A DNA stretch of 64,000 nucleotides from Brevibacterium luteolum (GCF_013004595.1 NZ_JABEMC010000008.1:43350-107349); one strand, 5' to 3'. Numbered from the stretch's first letter, positions 1 to 8,725 are shown. Notes: generated by a model from the sequence alone, not told the origin. Translations and numbers: made by a program.

Positions 1-85
1 GAGCACTCATGAGTAGAGCCGGGCACTATGGAGTTATCAAACATCGTTCTGTCACTGCGGTGGTGCTGCAGGCAGCGCTGGTAGA

Positions 86-106
86 GAAACGACTGAGAAT
101 CGTTTC
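86..106. terminator. small hairpin beyond the 3' end of the HNH gene
   Basis: GAAACGA and TCGTTTC form a 7-bp inverted repeat around a 7-nt loop, just past the end of the leftward HNH gene. It could act as a weak terminator. There is no clear U tract, so the role is uncertain. Confidence 0.25.
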
Positions 107-132
107 GGGTAAGTCGGTGGCGGCGGTGTGGT

Positions 133-1713
133 CTAGTCAGTGGTGAGATTCAGGAGCTGTTGGGCGTGTGCCTGTCCGATGGGATTCGTCGGTGGCCTTG
201 CTTGGAGTTGGTGTCCGCCGGGCAGTGTCCAGGTCAGCATCCCAGTGTCGGGACTGCGGGTGACTCTGAGTCTGTCTTCGGTTTTCATCTGATGATGCTG
301 CCGGCACAACGGGTGGAGGTTTGCCATTGAGGTGGGTCCACCTCGTCCAGGGTCTTCATGATTGAACGGTTCGATGTGATCGAGCTCTGCTTTCACGGCG
401 GAGCGATCACAACCAGGCAGAGTGCAGAACTGCCACTTCTCCACGAGAGCGATCCGCATCTTCTCCGGGATCGTGTACGTTTCGGCCGCGTGATCGAGGA
501 CAGTGCCGTCGGTCGGGTCGGTCAGAATCCGGTAGACCGTCGGATGCCCCGTACCGGTGAGCTGGCGGGCGGTCTCGGGTGAGATCGGGTGACCATTGAC
601 CATCCCCGGAACACGTGCAGCATCGTCTTCCTCGTCGGTGTTCTTGTCGAGCAGGGTCAGTGCCGGGACCGTGATGGTGATGCGAGCTTGGCGCTTGAGC
701 CACTCGCTATCGACCGGGCACTGAACACCGGTCTCAGCAAGAGTCTCGGCGATCTTCTCAGCGGTCGCGTCGACGTCAATACCGGCTGGATTGGCAGCCT
801 CGACAATCGTGGAGTCACTGTCGGTGGGCTGTGTGGTCAGCGTGCCTGCAGGTTGGGAGCCGGTGAGGAAGTCGAACATCAGCTCACCCATCCCCCGGTC
901 GTCCACGATCTCGCGTCCTTCGGGCACCCCAAGTGGTGCGCCGAGGCCCTTGATGACGCTGCGGGCCATGCCAGCCAACCGCGCTTCTAAGAGCGCGATC
1001 TGGTGGGATGGGCCGCGGGCGATGAGGATCCCCAACCCGTGCGGCTCGTAGTAGGTCTCAACGGTGCGGCGATCCCGGACTTCTTTCGCGCGTTCCTCGC
1101 GCGTAACGAGTGTGGAAATCAGTTGCGTGACTGCTCGTTTGAACGTCGTCATATCCGACACCCGGATCCGGACAAGCCCGGCATCGAAGTCCGCCAGATG
1201 CTCAGGCTCCAGACTCGTGGCGCGCCGGGCGCCGTGAAGATACCTGTCGTAGCCGATGACCCCGGCTCTAGCTAGGGACGTGAAGGCTGGCAGCCCGACG
1301 AGTCCTGCTGCAGCGACCTGCACACGGGAGCGAACATGCTTCACGGTGGTATCGAGTGCGTCTGCCATGTGCATCAGCGACGTCGACGCTGTCCGTTCAA
1401 CAAGCCAGGCGTAGGCGTTCCGGCGCTGCTCGGCCTCGTTCTTAAAGTCCGTGCCGTCACGGTCCGGGCGGCCGAGCGCACGCGGGTCAGCCGCGAGCTC
1501 ACGGACCGCATCGACCTGCAGGGAGACATCCTCTGGTGAATCGGAAGCCGCACGGGCGAGGAAAGCATCAAAGAGGAATCCAAGCCCAGTCATGCGGCGG
1601 TCGTCGATGTCCCGGTTGGTGGATTTCAGCCGGTAGAGGCAGTCAGCGAAATCAGACGTGTCGACCACTGTATCGTTGCGGCGGGTCGTGATGACCTGTT
1701 CTTCCACGAGCAT
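133..1713 (-). CDS. DUF222 / HNH endonuclease domain protein (13E12-repeat family)
   Basis: A protein of 526 residues. Most of its length is the helical DUF222 region; the C-terminal ~100 residues hold an HNH nuclease core (CTLPGCDRSAVKAELDHIEP, then NLHPLCRQHHQMK), with the paired cysteines and histidines that bind metal. Proteins of this architecture are the multicopy 13E12/DUF222-HNH family of actinobacteria, often linked to mobile DNA; their biological role is not settled. An ATG at 1713 is preferred over the in-frame GTG at 1722, because GGGAGG sits 8 nt before the ATG but directly abuts the GTG. The gene stands alone, with no partner gene in the window. The frame is intact. Confidence 0.85.
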   Translation of the reverse strand: MLVEEQVITTRRNDTVVDTSDFADCLYRLKSTNRDIDDRRMTGLGFLFDAFLARAASDSPEDVSLQVDAVRELAADPRALGRPDRDGTDFKNEAEQRRNAYAWLVERTASTSLMHMADALDTTVKHVRSRVQVAAAGLVGLPAFTSLARAGVIGYDRYLHGARRATSLEPEHLADFDAGLVRIRVSDMTTFKRAVTQLISTLVTREERAKEVRDRRTVETYYEPHGLGILIARGPSHQIALLEARLAGMARSVIKGLGAPLGVPEGREIVDDRGMGELMFDFLTGSQPAGTLTTQPTDSDSTIVEAANPAGIDVDATAEKIAETLAETGVQCPVDSEWLKRQARITITVPALTLLDKNTDEEDDAARVPGMVNGHPISPETARQLTGTGHPTVYRILTDPTDGTVLDHAAETYTIPEKMRIALVEKWQFCTLPGCDRSAVKAELDHIEPFNHEDPGRGGPTSMANLHPLCRQHHQMKTEDRLRVTRSPDTGMLTWTLPGGHQLQARPPTNPIGQAHAQQLLNLTTD

Positions 1714-1895
1714 CGCGGCCACCTCCCTTGTGATCTACCGTGATCTTTGTTGTTTTAAGTCTAAGTGTGTTCGATATGCTGGAACAATAGTTTCGACTGC
1801 GTTCACATGAAACTCACATAAACATATGCCTGCTTCGAATCTAATCTCAGTCTGCCAGCACCCACTGACATCCCTTCCCGCGAGCACCACCGCAA

Positions 1896-1913
1896 CCACC
1901 ACCTCGGGCACGG
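1896..1913 (+). repeat. copy of dispersed CCACCGCCTCGGGCnCGG motif
   Basis: CCACCACCTCGGGCACGG in the spacer between the HNH gene and the SpoIIM-family gene. It differs from CCACCGCCTCGGGCGCGG at two positions. See the finding on this motif. Confidence 0.45.
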
Positions 1914-1966
1914 CCTGCGGCCTGCCCGCCGGAGGCACCCCTCACTTGCGGTTATGCTGGGATCCT

Positions 1967-2965
1967 ATGGACCCCGCACTCGTCGCCGAACGCCACGCTG
2001 GCGAATGGGAGCGCCTGTCGCGCCTGGCGAAGAAGAACACCCTCAGTCCCCATGAGGCTGAGGAGTTCCTGCGCCTGTACCGGGCGGCGTCGAAGGACCT
2101 CTCGCGCATCCAGACGGTCGCCCCGGACTCGGAGATCTCGGTACGGCTGTCGAACATCGTGCACCGCTCGCGCACCCAGCTCACGGGCGTGCCGACCGGG
2201 GCAGGCGGGGCGCTCGCGCGGTTCTTCACCATCTCGCTGCCGGCCGCGCTCTACCGGCTGCGGTGGTTCTTCGTCTTCACCTTCGTCTTCTTCGTCGGCA
2301 TCTCCGTGCTCACGACCCTCTGGGCCTACCACACGCCCGGCGTGCTGCCGGCCCTTGCTGATGAGGAGATGCGCCGCCAGCTGGCCGAACGCGACTTCAA
2401 GGAGTACTACTTCGAGCACCGCAACGAGGTCTTCGCCGTCGGTGTGTGGACGAACAACGCCTGGATCGCGCTGCAGTGGGTGGCCCTGGGCATCACCGGG
2501 ATCTACGTCATCTACGGGCTCATCGTCAACGCCGTCAACGTCGGCATCTCCGGGGCGATCATGTTCGAGTTCGACAAGGGCGGGGACTTCTTCTACTACA
2601 TCCTGCCCCACGGCATCCCCGAGATCACCGGCATCCTCATCGCCGCCGCTGCCGGCCTGCGCATCTGCGTCGCCTGGGTCGTCCCCGGCCCGGAGCTGCG
2701 GCGCACCCGCTTGGCGCGGGAAGCCCGCACGACCATCACCGTCGGCCTCGGCCTCATCATCTATCTGTTCTTCTCCGGGCTCATCGAGGGCTTCATCACC
2801 CCTTCCGAGCTGCCCAACGTCATCCGCATGGGCTCCGGGATCCTGCTGACGGCGGCGATCTTCGCCTATGCGATCTACTTCGGCCGCCCTGCGCTCAAGG
2901 CGGGCCTGAGCGGGGACGTGTCCTCGGACAAGGCAGGCTACGACATCGTCGCCACAGACCGCTGA
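1967..2965 (+). CDS. SpoIIM / DUF95 family integral membrane protein
   Basis: A 332-residue membrane protein. The first ~110 residues are a soluble helical segment starting MDPALVAERHAGEWERLSRL. Several hydrophobic helices follow (around FVFTFVFFVGISVLTTLWAY and FFYYILPHGIPEITGILIAA). The conserved HGIPE stretch is typical of the stage II sporulation protein M family, which in non-sporulating actinobacteria sits beside MoxR/DUF58 operons and whose role there is unknown. The frame stays open upstream to 1826, but the extra 47 residues are low-complexity and overlap a dispersed repeat, so the ATG at 1967 is chosen. It converges on the DUF58 operon. Confidence 0.85.
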   Translation: MDPALVAERHAGEWERLSRLAKKNTLSPHEAEEFLRLYRAASKDLSRIQTVAPDSEISVRLSNIVHRSRTQLTGVPTGAGGALARFFTISLPAALYRLRWFFVFTFVFFVGISVLTTLWAYHTPGVLPALADEEMRRQLAERDFKEYYFEHRNEVFAVGVWTNNAWIALQWVALGITGIYVIYGLIVNAVNVGISGAIMFEFDKGGDFFYYILPHGIPEITGILIAAAAGLRICVAWVVPGPELRRTRLAREARTTITVGLGLIIYLFFSGLIEGFITPSELPNVIRMGSGILLTAAIFAYAIYFGRPALKAGLSGDVSSDKAGYDIVATDR

Positions 2966-2967
2966 TC

Positions 2968-2985
2968 CCGCGCCCGAGGCGCCGG
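2968..2985 (-). repeat. copy of dispersed motif
   Basis: CCGCGCCCGAGGCGCCGG lies directly after the SpoIIM-family stop codon, in the spacer between convergent genes. A second copy starts 34 bp downstream in the same orientation. Confidence 0.55.
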
Positions 2986-3001
2986 GCCGGGTGGCGAGGA
3001 A

Positions 3002-3019
3002 CCGCGCCCGAGGCGTGCC
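3002..3019 (-). repeat. copy of dispersed motif
   Basis: CCGCGCCCGAGGCGTGCC, a direct repeat of the copy at 2968. CACCTCGGTGCCGG at 3021-3034 is partly complementary to it, so a paired, hairpin-capable unit lies between the two convergent genes. Confidence 0.5.
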
Positions 3020-3041
3020 TCACCTCGGTGCCGGTGACCGG

Positions 3042-4334
3042 TTAGAGCTTGCCGCTTGCCTTGAGTGAGATGTAGAGGTCGGCCAGCTGCGGGGCGAGGT
3101 CCTCGGGCTCGGCGTGCACGGTGTGGATGCCGGCGTCGGAGAGGGCATGGCCGAGTGAGCGGGCGGCGAGCAGGTCGTGCTCGGCGGCTGCGGCGCGGTA
3201 GACCTGGGCGGGGGAGTAGACCTGGGATGCGAGGTCGCCGAGGTCGGGATCGGCGACCGAGGCGATCGCCAGCCGGTGCCGGGCGCGCAGCACCGGCAGA
3301 GCCGGCAGCATGTCCTGGGCGATGGTCCGCTCATCGAGGGCGGTGAGGAAGACGACGAAGGCCCGCTGCGTGCTCAGCCGCAGCGTCTGGGTGACGATCT
3401 CGTTCCAGTCGGCGTCGATGAGCTCGGGGAACACATCGGCTAAATCGTTGGTCATGATGCCGAGCGGATCGGATCCGGAGATCGGGCCGATGTGCCGGCG
3501 CACGCGCGCATCGGCGACGAGGATGTCGACGCGGTCGCCGCCTCCGGAAGCCAGCGCTCCGAGGAGCATTGCGGCCTCCATCGCGGCATCGAAGGCGGTG
3601 CCGTCGCCCATCCGGCGGGCGGCCAGGCGCGAGGAGTCGAGGACTATGACGACCCGGCGGTCGCGTTCGGGCCGCCACGTCTTGACCATGAGGTGCTGGG
3701 CGCGGGCGGTGGCCCGCCAGTCGATTGAGCGGACGTCGTCGCCGCGGACGTATTCGCGCAGCGAGTCGAACTCGGTGCCCATGCCGCGGGTCATGAGCAG
3801 GGTGCGCCCGTCGAGCTCACGCAGCCGCGCGAGCTTGGACGGCAGGTGCTTGCGGGAGACGAACGGCGGCAAGACGCGGATCGCCGCCGGCACCTCGACC
3901 GACTGCTGACGGAGAGACAGACGCAGCGGCGAGGCCACCCGGACGGTGACGAGATCGGCCGGCAGCTCACCTCGGCGGGTGGGCACCAGCCGTGTCACGT
4001 GCTCATGCTGCTCACCGGCTGCCAGCCGAACCCGCAGCCGGTTGTCCTTAGCACCTGCCGACGGCGGCCAGGCATCGCGGATGTGCAGACTGGCGGCCCA
4101 CTTACCGGCATTGATGACCGTCAGCGTCGAGTCCGTCTCATGGCCCAGCCGCACGCGCCGGCCGGGGGTGCGCTGCAGCCGGATCGTCGCAGGCGAAGCG
4201 GTGACCAGCCAGTCGAGGAACGCCACGAGCAGCACAGAGCCTAAGGCGATGCCGGTGGTTCCCCAACTGGGGAAGACCATGACCGGGATCGCCGCCAGCG
4301 CGACGAGGACGACGAAGCGCCAGGTGACGATCAT
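3042..4334 (-). CDS. DUF58 domain protein
   Basis: A 430-residue protein with two N-terminal transmembrane helices (residues ~5-50) and a long soluble part carrying the DUF58 signature EFDSLREYVRGDDVRSIDWR. A VWA-like fold follows (VVIVLDSSR as the MIDAS-type strand). DUF58 proteins work with a MoxR ATPase; the pair is thought to act in assembly or maturation of envelope proteins or enzyme complexes, but the client here is unknown. This is the last gene of a five-gene leftward operon. Its ATG overlaps the moxR stop by 4 nt (ATGA), suggesting translational coupling. Confidence 0.88.
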   Translation of the reverse strand: MIVTWRFVVLVALAAIPVMVFPSWGTTGIALGSVLLVAFLDWLVTASPATIRLQRTPGRRVRLGHETDSTLTVINAGKWAASLHIRDAWPPSAGAKDNRLRVRLAAGEQHEHVTRLVPTRRGELPADLVTVRVASPLRLSLRQQSVEVPAAIRVLPPFVSRKHLPSKLARLRELDGRTLLMTRGMGTEFDSLREYVRGDDVRSIDWRATARAQHLMVKTWRPERDRRVVIVLDSSRLAARRMGDGTAFDAAMEAAMLLGALASGGGDRVDILVADARVRRHIGPISGSDPLGIMTNDLADVFPELIDADWNEIVTQTLRLSTQRAFVVFLTALDERTIAQDMLPALPVLRARHRLAIASVADPDLGDLASQVYSPAQVYRAAAAEHDLLAARSLGHALSDAGIHTVHAEPEDLAPQLADLYISLKASGKL

Positions 4335-5650
4335 CGCGGCACGCGGGTGGTGTCGATGATCGAGGCGAGCACCTGGTCGACGGTGATGCCGTCCATCTGC
4401 GCCTCCGGCCGCAGCATGACGCGGTGGCGGAAGGCCGGCGAGATGAGCGTCTTGACGTCATCGGGGGTGACGAACCCGCGCCCGGACATCCACGCCTGCG
4501 CCTGGGCTGCGGCCAGCAGCCGGGTGCCGCCGCGCGGGGAGATGCCCATCGCGAACGACGGTGCGCTGCGGGTGGCCTGCACGAGGTCGACGATGTAACC
4601 GAGCACCTCGGGATCGACGTAGATGTCACCGACCCGCTTCCCGGCCTCCAGGATCGTCGCAGCATCGGCGACGCGCTCGATCCCGGCATCGGACAGGCGC
4701 CGGCCGTCGAAGCCGTGGGCGTGGCGGGTGAGGATGTCAAGCTCGGTCTCGCGCTCGGGCAGCGTGAGCATGAGCTTGAAGAGGAACCGGTCGAGCTGCG
4801 CTTCGGGCAGGGGGTAGGTGCCGTCGTGCTCGATCGGGTTCTGGGTCGCGGCGACGACGAACGGCTGGGGCAGCCGGCGGGTCTGCCCGTCGACGGAGAC
4901 CTGCCGCTCCTCCATCGCCTCCAGCAGTGCGGACTGGGTCTTCGGCGGGGTGCGGTTGATCTCATCGGCGATGAGCAGGTTGGTGAACACCGGGCCTTCG
5001 CGGAACTCGAAGTCGCCTGAGCGGGTGTCGTAGATCATCGAGCCGGTCACATCGCCGGGCATGAGATCGGGGGTGAACTGCACGCGCGTCGAGTCGAGTT
5101 CGAGCGCCTCAGCCAGCGCGCGCACGAGCAGCGTCTTCGCCACGCCGGGCACGCCTTCGAGCAGCACATGCCCGTGGCACAGCAGGGCCAGCAGGATCCC
5201 GTCGACGGCCTCATGCTGGCCGACGACCGCCTTGCCGACCTCCGTGCGCACCGCGAGGAACCGCTCGCGCAGCTCGTGATCGCGGTCGGCCAGCTGGTGT
5301 TCGGCGGCCAGTCGCTCGTTAAGTCCCGGCTGCACCGTGCCCGAGGCGGTGGTCGCCTGGCCGTGGGCCGGCACCTGGCCGTGCGGCTGGCCTGGCATCT
5401 GTCCGGGAGCCGGCGCGTGCCCCGGTTGCTGGCCGGGCTGCTGGATCGGCATCTGCCCGGTCTGGGGTGCGTGTTGTGGCGGCAGCGGCGCCTGACCCGG
5501 CTGCACACCGGGCTGACTGCCGACCGGACCACCGGGCTGGCTGCCGACCGGTACGCCGGGCCCGCCCGGCTGACCGCCCGACCCGAACGGACCAGCGGGC
5601 TGTCCCGGCTGCTGGCCGGGCTGCTGCGGATGGTGGGGAGTGTCGGTCAT
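4331..5650 (-). CDS. moxR: MoxR-family AAA+ ATPase with a long Pro/Gly/Gln-rich N-terminal tail
   Basis: A 439-residue protein. Residues ~105-435 form a canonical MoxR AAA+ module: Walker A GVPGVAKT at 166-173, Walker B LLIADEIN followed by RTPPKTQSALLEAMEE, and sensor region VVAATQNPIEHDGTYPLPEAQ. MoxR ATPases are chaperone-like ATPases coupled to VWA/DUF58 partners, and here DUF58 is immediately downstream. The unusual part is the first ~105 residues, a low-complexity tail of PGQ/QPG repeats that ordinary MoxR proteins of ~320-350 residues lack. Its end (TTASGTVQPG) coincides with a copy of the dispersed motif. Overlaps of 4 nt on both sides place it inside the operon. Confidence 0.93.
   Translation of the reverse strand: MTDTPHHPQQPGQQPGQPAGPFGSGGQPGGPGVPVGSQPGGPVGSQPGVQPGQAPLPPQHAPQTGQMPIQQPGQQPGHAPAPGQMPGQPHGQVPAHGQATTASGTVQPGLNERLAAEHQLADRDHELRERFLAVRTEVGKAVVGQHEAVDGILLALLCHGHVLLEGVPGVAKTLLVRALAEALELDSTRVQFTPDLMPGDVTGSMIYDTRSGDFEFREGPVFTNLLIADEINRTPPKTQSALLEAMEERQVSVDGQTRRLPQPFVVAATQNPIEHDGTYPLPEAQLDRFLFKLMLTLPERETELDILTRHAHGFDGRRLSDAGIERVADAATILEAGKRVGDIYVDPEVLGYIVDLVQATRSAPSFAMGISPRGGTRLLAAAQAQAWMSGRGFVTPDDVKTLISPAFRHRVMLRPEAQMDGITVDQVLASIIDTTRVPR
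5335..5352 (-). repeat. copy of dispersed motif inside moxR
   Basis: CCGTGCCCGAGGCGGTGG lies within the low-complexity N-terminal coding part of moxR; its complement encodes TTASGT. It has one mismatch to the two identical copies at 6911 and 6944. Confidence 0.6.
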
Positions 5651-6891
5651 GTCGGGGAGACCTCGCTTTCGATGGCGGTGATGAGGACGGCGATGTCGGA
5701 GAGCTGCCGGTCGTTGGCCGGCACTCCCTCAAGATAGGCGTAGCGGACTTCGGCCAGGTCGCGGCCGGTGTGGGCGGCGATCGCAGCGCACAGCTGCTCG
5801 GGCCGCTCCTGGGAGGGCCGGGTGAGCCGCGCGGCGATGCGCAGCAGTGAAGCTGTGCGCAGCGAGTGCAGCGATGCGGTGCGGGCCCCGGCCCGCTGCA
5901 TGAGTGCGGCGCGGCCGTGCACGGTCTCAACCGGCGGGACGACGACCGGCAGTCGTTCGACAGCCAGCGGCCCGAAGCGCCGGACCCGCCACCACAGCAG
6001 TGCGGCGGTGAGCGGGATGAGCCACAGCAGCGCGACCCCGAACCACGGCGGGATGAAGGTCAGCGCATCCGGTGTCTCCTCCTCGCTGGCCGAGGGCTGG
6101 TCGCCGGCCTGCGGCAGATAGACGACGAGGTTCTCGTGCTGGCCAAGCGCGTGCAGCATGAGCGCGGCATGACCCTCCTCGTCAAGCTCGGCGTTCGTCA
6201 TCCACGCCCGCGCACCGAGCACCGTGACATCGGCGCCGCCCGCCTCGGCGCGGGCATAGGCACCCGAATCCGGCGGGACGCCGGGGAACGCGTAGCAGGT
6301 GGTGACTGCGTCTTCGTATCCCGGCGAGGCCGCGTAGAAGCCATCGGCGCCGCGCAGCTGCCCGGCGGCCACGGCGGCCGGGGATTGGCAGCCGGGCTGC
6401 AGCAGCTCGTTCTGCGCCTCGTTCTCGAAATAGGGCGCCATCCGCAGTGCTGGGGTGAAGTCCTCGACGTCATAACCGGGATCGGCGAGCACGAGCGAAT
6501 TGCCGCCGGAGCGCACCGCCTCGCCGAGCTCTTCGCGCGTCTCGGTCTCGCCGTTGCCCTCAACGTCGAGGTAGAGCACCGTGGTGTCTGCCCCTGCGGC
6601 GGCCGTGCGCGCCTCCTGCCTGGATTCGGTGACCGTGACCTCGACGCCGCGCTCGCGCAGGATGTCCATGAGCGCCTTCGTGCCCGAGGGCTGCACGGAC
6701 TCCGGGTGCAGCTCGCCGGTCTCCTCATCGAGGATCGAGAGGAAGAACCCACCGATCGCGGTCACCAGGATGACAACCGCGGCGATGACCCACAGTGCTG
6801 CCGCCCGGGTGCCGCTGCGCAGCCGGTCGACCCGGCCCGGCCCGGTGTGCGCAGTCGTGCCGCGTACGGCGAGGTCGAGACTCGTGCTCAT
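5647..6891 (-). CDS. DUF4350 domain membrane protein
   Basis: A 414-residue protein. A transmembrane helix at ~30-55 (ALWVIAAVVILVTAIGGFFL) is followed by an extracytoplasmic domain starting with the phrase HPESVQPSGTKALMDILRER, typical of the DUF4350 region. A second helix sits near 285-305, with a cytoplasmic tail. DUF4350 proteins occur almost only in MoxR/DUF58/DUF4129 operons and resemble GATase-like folds; no enzymatic role is established. Overlaps of 4 nt with both neighbours show operon membership. Confidence 0.85.
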   Translation of the reverse strand: MSTSLDLAVRGTTAHTGPGRVDRLRSGTRAAALWVIAAVVILVTAIGGFFLSILDEETGELHPESVQPSGTKALMDILRERGVEVTVTESRQEARTAAAGADTTVLYLDVEGNGETETREELGEAVRSGGNSLVLADPGYDVEDFTPALRMAPYFENEAQNELLQPGCQSPAAVAAGQLRGADGFYAASPGYEDAVTTCYAFPGVPPDSGAYARAEAGGADVTVLGARAWMTNAELDEEGHAALMLHALGQHENLVVYLPQAGDQPSASEEETPDALTFIPPWFGVALLWLIPLTAALLWWRVRRFGPLAVERLPVVVPPVETVHGRAALMQRAGARTASLHSLRTASLLRIAARLTRPSQERPEQLCAAIAAHTGRDLAEVRYAYLEGVPANDRQLSDIAVLITAIESEVSPT

Positions 6892-7613
6892 GCGCCGGCC
6901 TCCCCGCTGCCCGCGCCCGAGGCGGTGGTCGCCTGCGCAGGCTCCGCGCCCGAGGCGGTGGCCGAGCTGGCGGCTCCCGAGGCGGCGGACCGCGTGGAGA
7001 CGGCCTGGGAGGTAGCGGCGGTGATCCGCTCGGCGCGGGCGAGCAGGTCCTGCCAGTCAGCGGCTGTGGCTTGGGCTTCGCCGAAGGTCACGGCGTCGAA
7101 CAGCCCACCGGCGGCATGCGCATCGGCGGTGGCCGGCGGGCAGGCAGAAGCGGCCGCGCGGGCCAGCTCCGAGGCGGTCGAGGCGGCGGTCATGTCGATG
7201 AGACTCAGCGAAACGAACTGGGCGAAGATCGCCCGCACTCCGTTCTGCACTGCCAGCGTGTAGTCACCCCCGGCGGCTGCCGCATGCGCGGCGTCCCAGA
7301 AGGCCTGCGGGTTGATCGTCTCGGCCCGCTGGGCGGGGTCGAAGGCGGCGAGGTCGACGCCGCCGCTGGTGCCGCGGCGGACCCGCCAGATGACGAGCAC
7401 GACGAGCCCGATGATGAGTGCGGCGATGACGAGCAGCGTCCACGGCGAGTCGATCGCGGCAGCGCTGCTGATGAGCCCGTCGAAGAACCGGTCGATGGCC
7501 CGGCCGAGCTTCTCCAGCGGGGACAGGTCGGCGTCGCGGTAATCCGGTTCGGACAGCTTCTTCTCAGCCCAGCGGCGGGCCTCATCGCGCTCAGGGGCCA
7601 GGGGAGTGCTCAT
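6888..7613 (-). CDS. DUF4129 domain membrane protein
   Basis: A 241-residue protein with one central transmembrane helix (SPWTLLVIAALIIGLVVLVIWRV, residues ~57-80). The DUF4129 region follows, around AFWDAAHAAAAGGDYTLAVQ and AIFAQFVSLSLID; it commonly accompanies MoxR/DUF58 and resembles transglutaminase-associated C-terminal domains. The last ~45 residues are Ala/Ser/Thr-rich. They contain two TASGA segments encoded by two identical copies of the dispersed motif, suggesting this tail grew by motif insertion. Coupled to neighbours by 4-nt overlaps. Confidence 0.82.
   Translation of the reverse strand: MSTPLAPERDEARRWAEKKLSEPDYRDADLSPLEKLGRAIDRFFDGLISSAAAIDSPWTLLVIAALIIGLVVLVIWRVRRGTSGGVDLAAFDPAQRAETINPQAFWDAAHAAAAGGDYTLAVQNGVRAIFAQFVSLSLIDMTAASTASELARAAASACPPATADAHAAGGLFDAVTFGEAQATAADWQDLLARAERITAATSQAVSTRSAASGAASSATASGAEPAQATTASGAGSGEAGA
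6911..6928 (-). repeat. copy of dispersed motif in the DUF4129 3' end
   Basis: CCGCGCCCGAGGCGGTGG, identical over all 18 bases to the copy 33 bp away at 6944. On the coding strand it encodes TTASGAG. Confidence 0.7.
6944..6961 (-). repeat. copy of dispersed motif in the DUF4129 3' end
   Basis: CCGCGCCCGAGGCGGTGG, an exact duplicate of 6911-6928. On the coding strand it encodes ATASGAE. A degenerate third copy (CCCGAGGCGGCGG) follows near 6976. Confidence 0.7.
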
Positions 7614-8725
7614 GTGCTGCGATCCAGCTCCTCGGCCTCGCGCAGCAGCAGGAGGTCATAGCCTTCGAAGCGCATCCGACGGTCGAAGTACAGGCCGGTG
7701 ATGACCCCGGACTGGTAGGCGTAGAGGACCGCGGTCGCCGCCGAGGTGAGCGCGAGCCCGAGGATCGTGAGGGTGGCGATCACGACGGCGCCGAAGGTCT
7801 CGGCGCTGCCGGAGTCGAGGATGGTCAGCGAGATGACGATCGCGGCGATGAAGAAGATGAGCAGCAGCGGGGAGACGATGATGCTGATGAGCTGCGAGGA
7901 CAGGTAGCACGACAGCAGCAGGGTGCCGGTGGTGGCCCAAAAGCGGCGGCGCGTGAGCTGCCAGGAGCGGGCGAAGGCCTGCCGGATCGTCATCCGCTCG
8001 ACGGCGATCGCGCAGCCGACGAAGGCGGTGCGGACCATGAAGAAGACGGTGAACACGACCCAGCCGAGCGCCCCGAGGCCGGCGAGCAGGAACCCAATGA
8101 CGGCCTGTGAGGTGAACACCGCGATGATGACGCCGGGGGCGAGCAGCAGCGCCAGGGCTGCGAAGTGCGCCCCGCCGAGCAGGGCGGTGGCGGCGATGAG
8201 GCGCAGCCGCTGGCCGGCGAGCATCCCCCATGTGCGGCGCAGGGTCGTCGTCTTCTGCCCGCGCGCATCGACCGCACGCCCACCGGGCGGGGTGAAGAAG
8301 GCCTGCCGGGCAGGGATCGAGAGCAGCCCGGAGAGGAAGTGAAGGAAGCACAGTGAGAGCAGCGAGACCGCGGAGGCTGCGAACTGCATGAGGAAGGACA
8401 GCCCACCGGCGGCATCGGAGCTGGCGAAGACCCCGACGAGATAGCCGAAGCTCAGCCAGATGAGCCCGGCCACAGCGGCGCTGACGGCCAGCAGGAACAG
8501 CGTCAGCACGATCATCGCAGTGCCGACTGAGACCCCGGGGCTGAAGCGCAGCAGCCGGAACCCGGCATCGAGTGACTCGGCGAAGCGCATCGGCCGCTTC
8601 GACAGCACCCCGGGCTTCGGCGCCGGCTGCCAGGCGGGGCGGGTGCGGGTCTGGCTGCGCGGCTGCCAGCGGCCGGTCGTCCAATCCGTCTGCGCATCCC
8701 AGGCGGCGCGGTCGGTGACGAACAA
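7610..8725 (-). CDS. polytopic membrane protein, first gene of the MoxR operon
   Basis: About 371 residues. A soluble N-terminal ~60 residues (FVTDRAAWDAQTDW, then LSKRPMRFAESLDAGFRLLR) precede about six transmembrane helices, for example VGTAMIVLTLFLLAVSAAVAGL and ALALLLAPGVIIAVFTSQAV. No enzyme motif was recognised. Membrane proteins of this kind open actinobacterial DUF4129-DUF4350-MoxR-DUF58 operons. The frame is open to 8869, but a perfect AGGAGG sits 5 nt before an in-frame TTG at 8725, whereas the ATG at 8761 has no comparable site. The TTG start is preferred, with moderate confidence. Confidence 0.75.
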   Translation of the reverse strand: MFVTDRAAWDAQTDWTTGRWQPRSQTRTRPAWQPAPKPGVLSKRPMRFAESLDAGFRLLRFSPGVSVGTAMIVLTLFLLAVSAAVAGLIWLSFGYLVGVFASSDAAGGLSFLMQFAASAVSLLSLCFLHFLSGLLSIPARQAFFTPPGGRAVDARGQKTTTLRRTWGMLAGQRLRLIAATALLGGAHFAALALLLAPGVIIAVFTSQAVIGFLLAGLGALGWVVFTVFFMVRTAFVGCAIAVERMTIRQAFARSWQLTRRRFWATTGTLLLSCYLSSQLISIIVSPLLLIFFIAAIVISLTILDSGSAETFGAVVIATLTILGLALTSAATAVLYAYQSGVITGLYFDRRMRFEGYDLLLLREAEELDRST

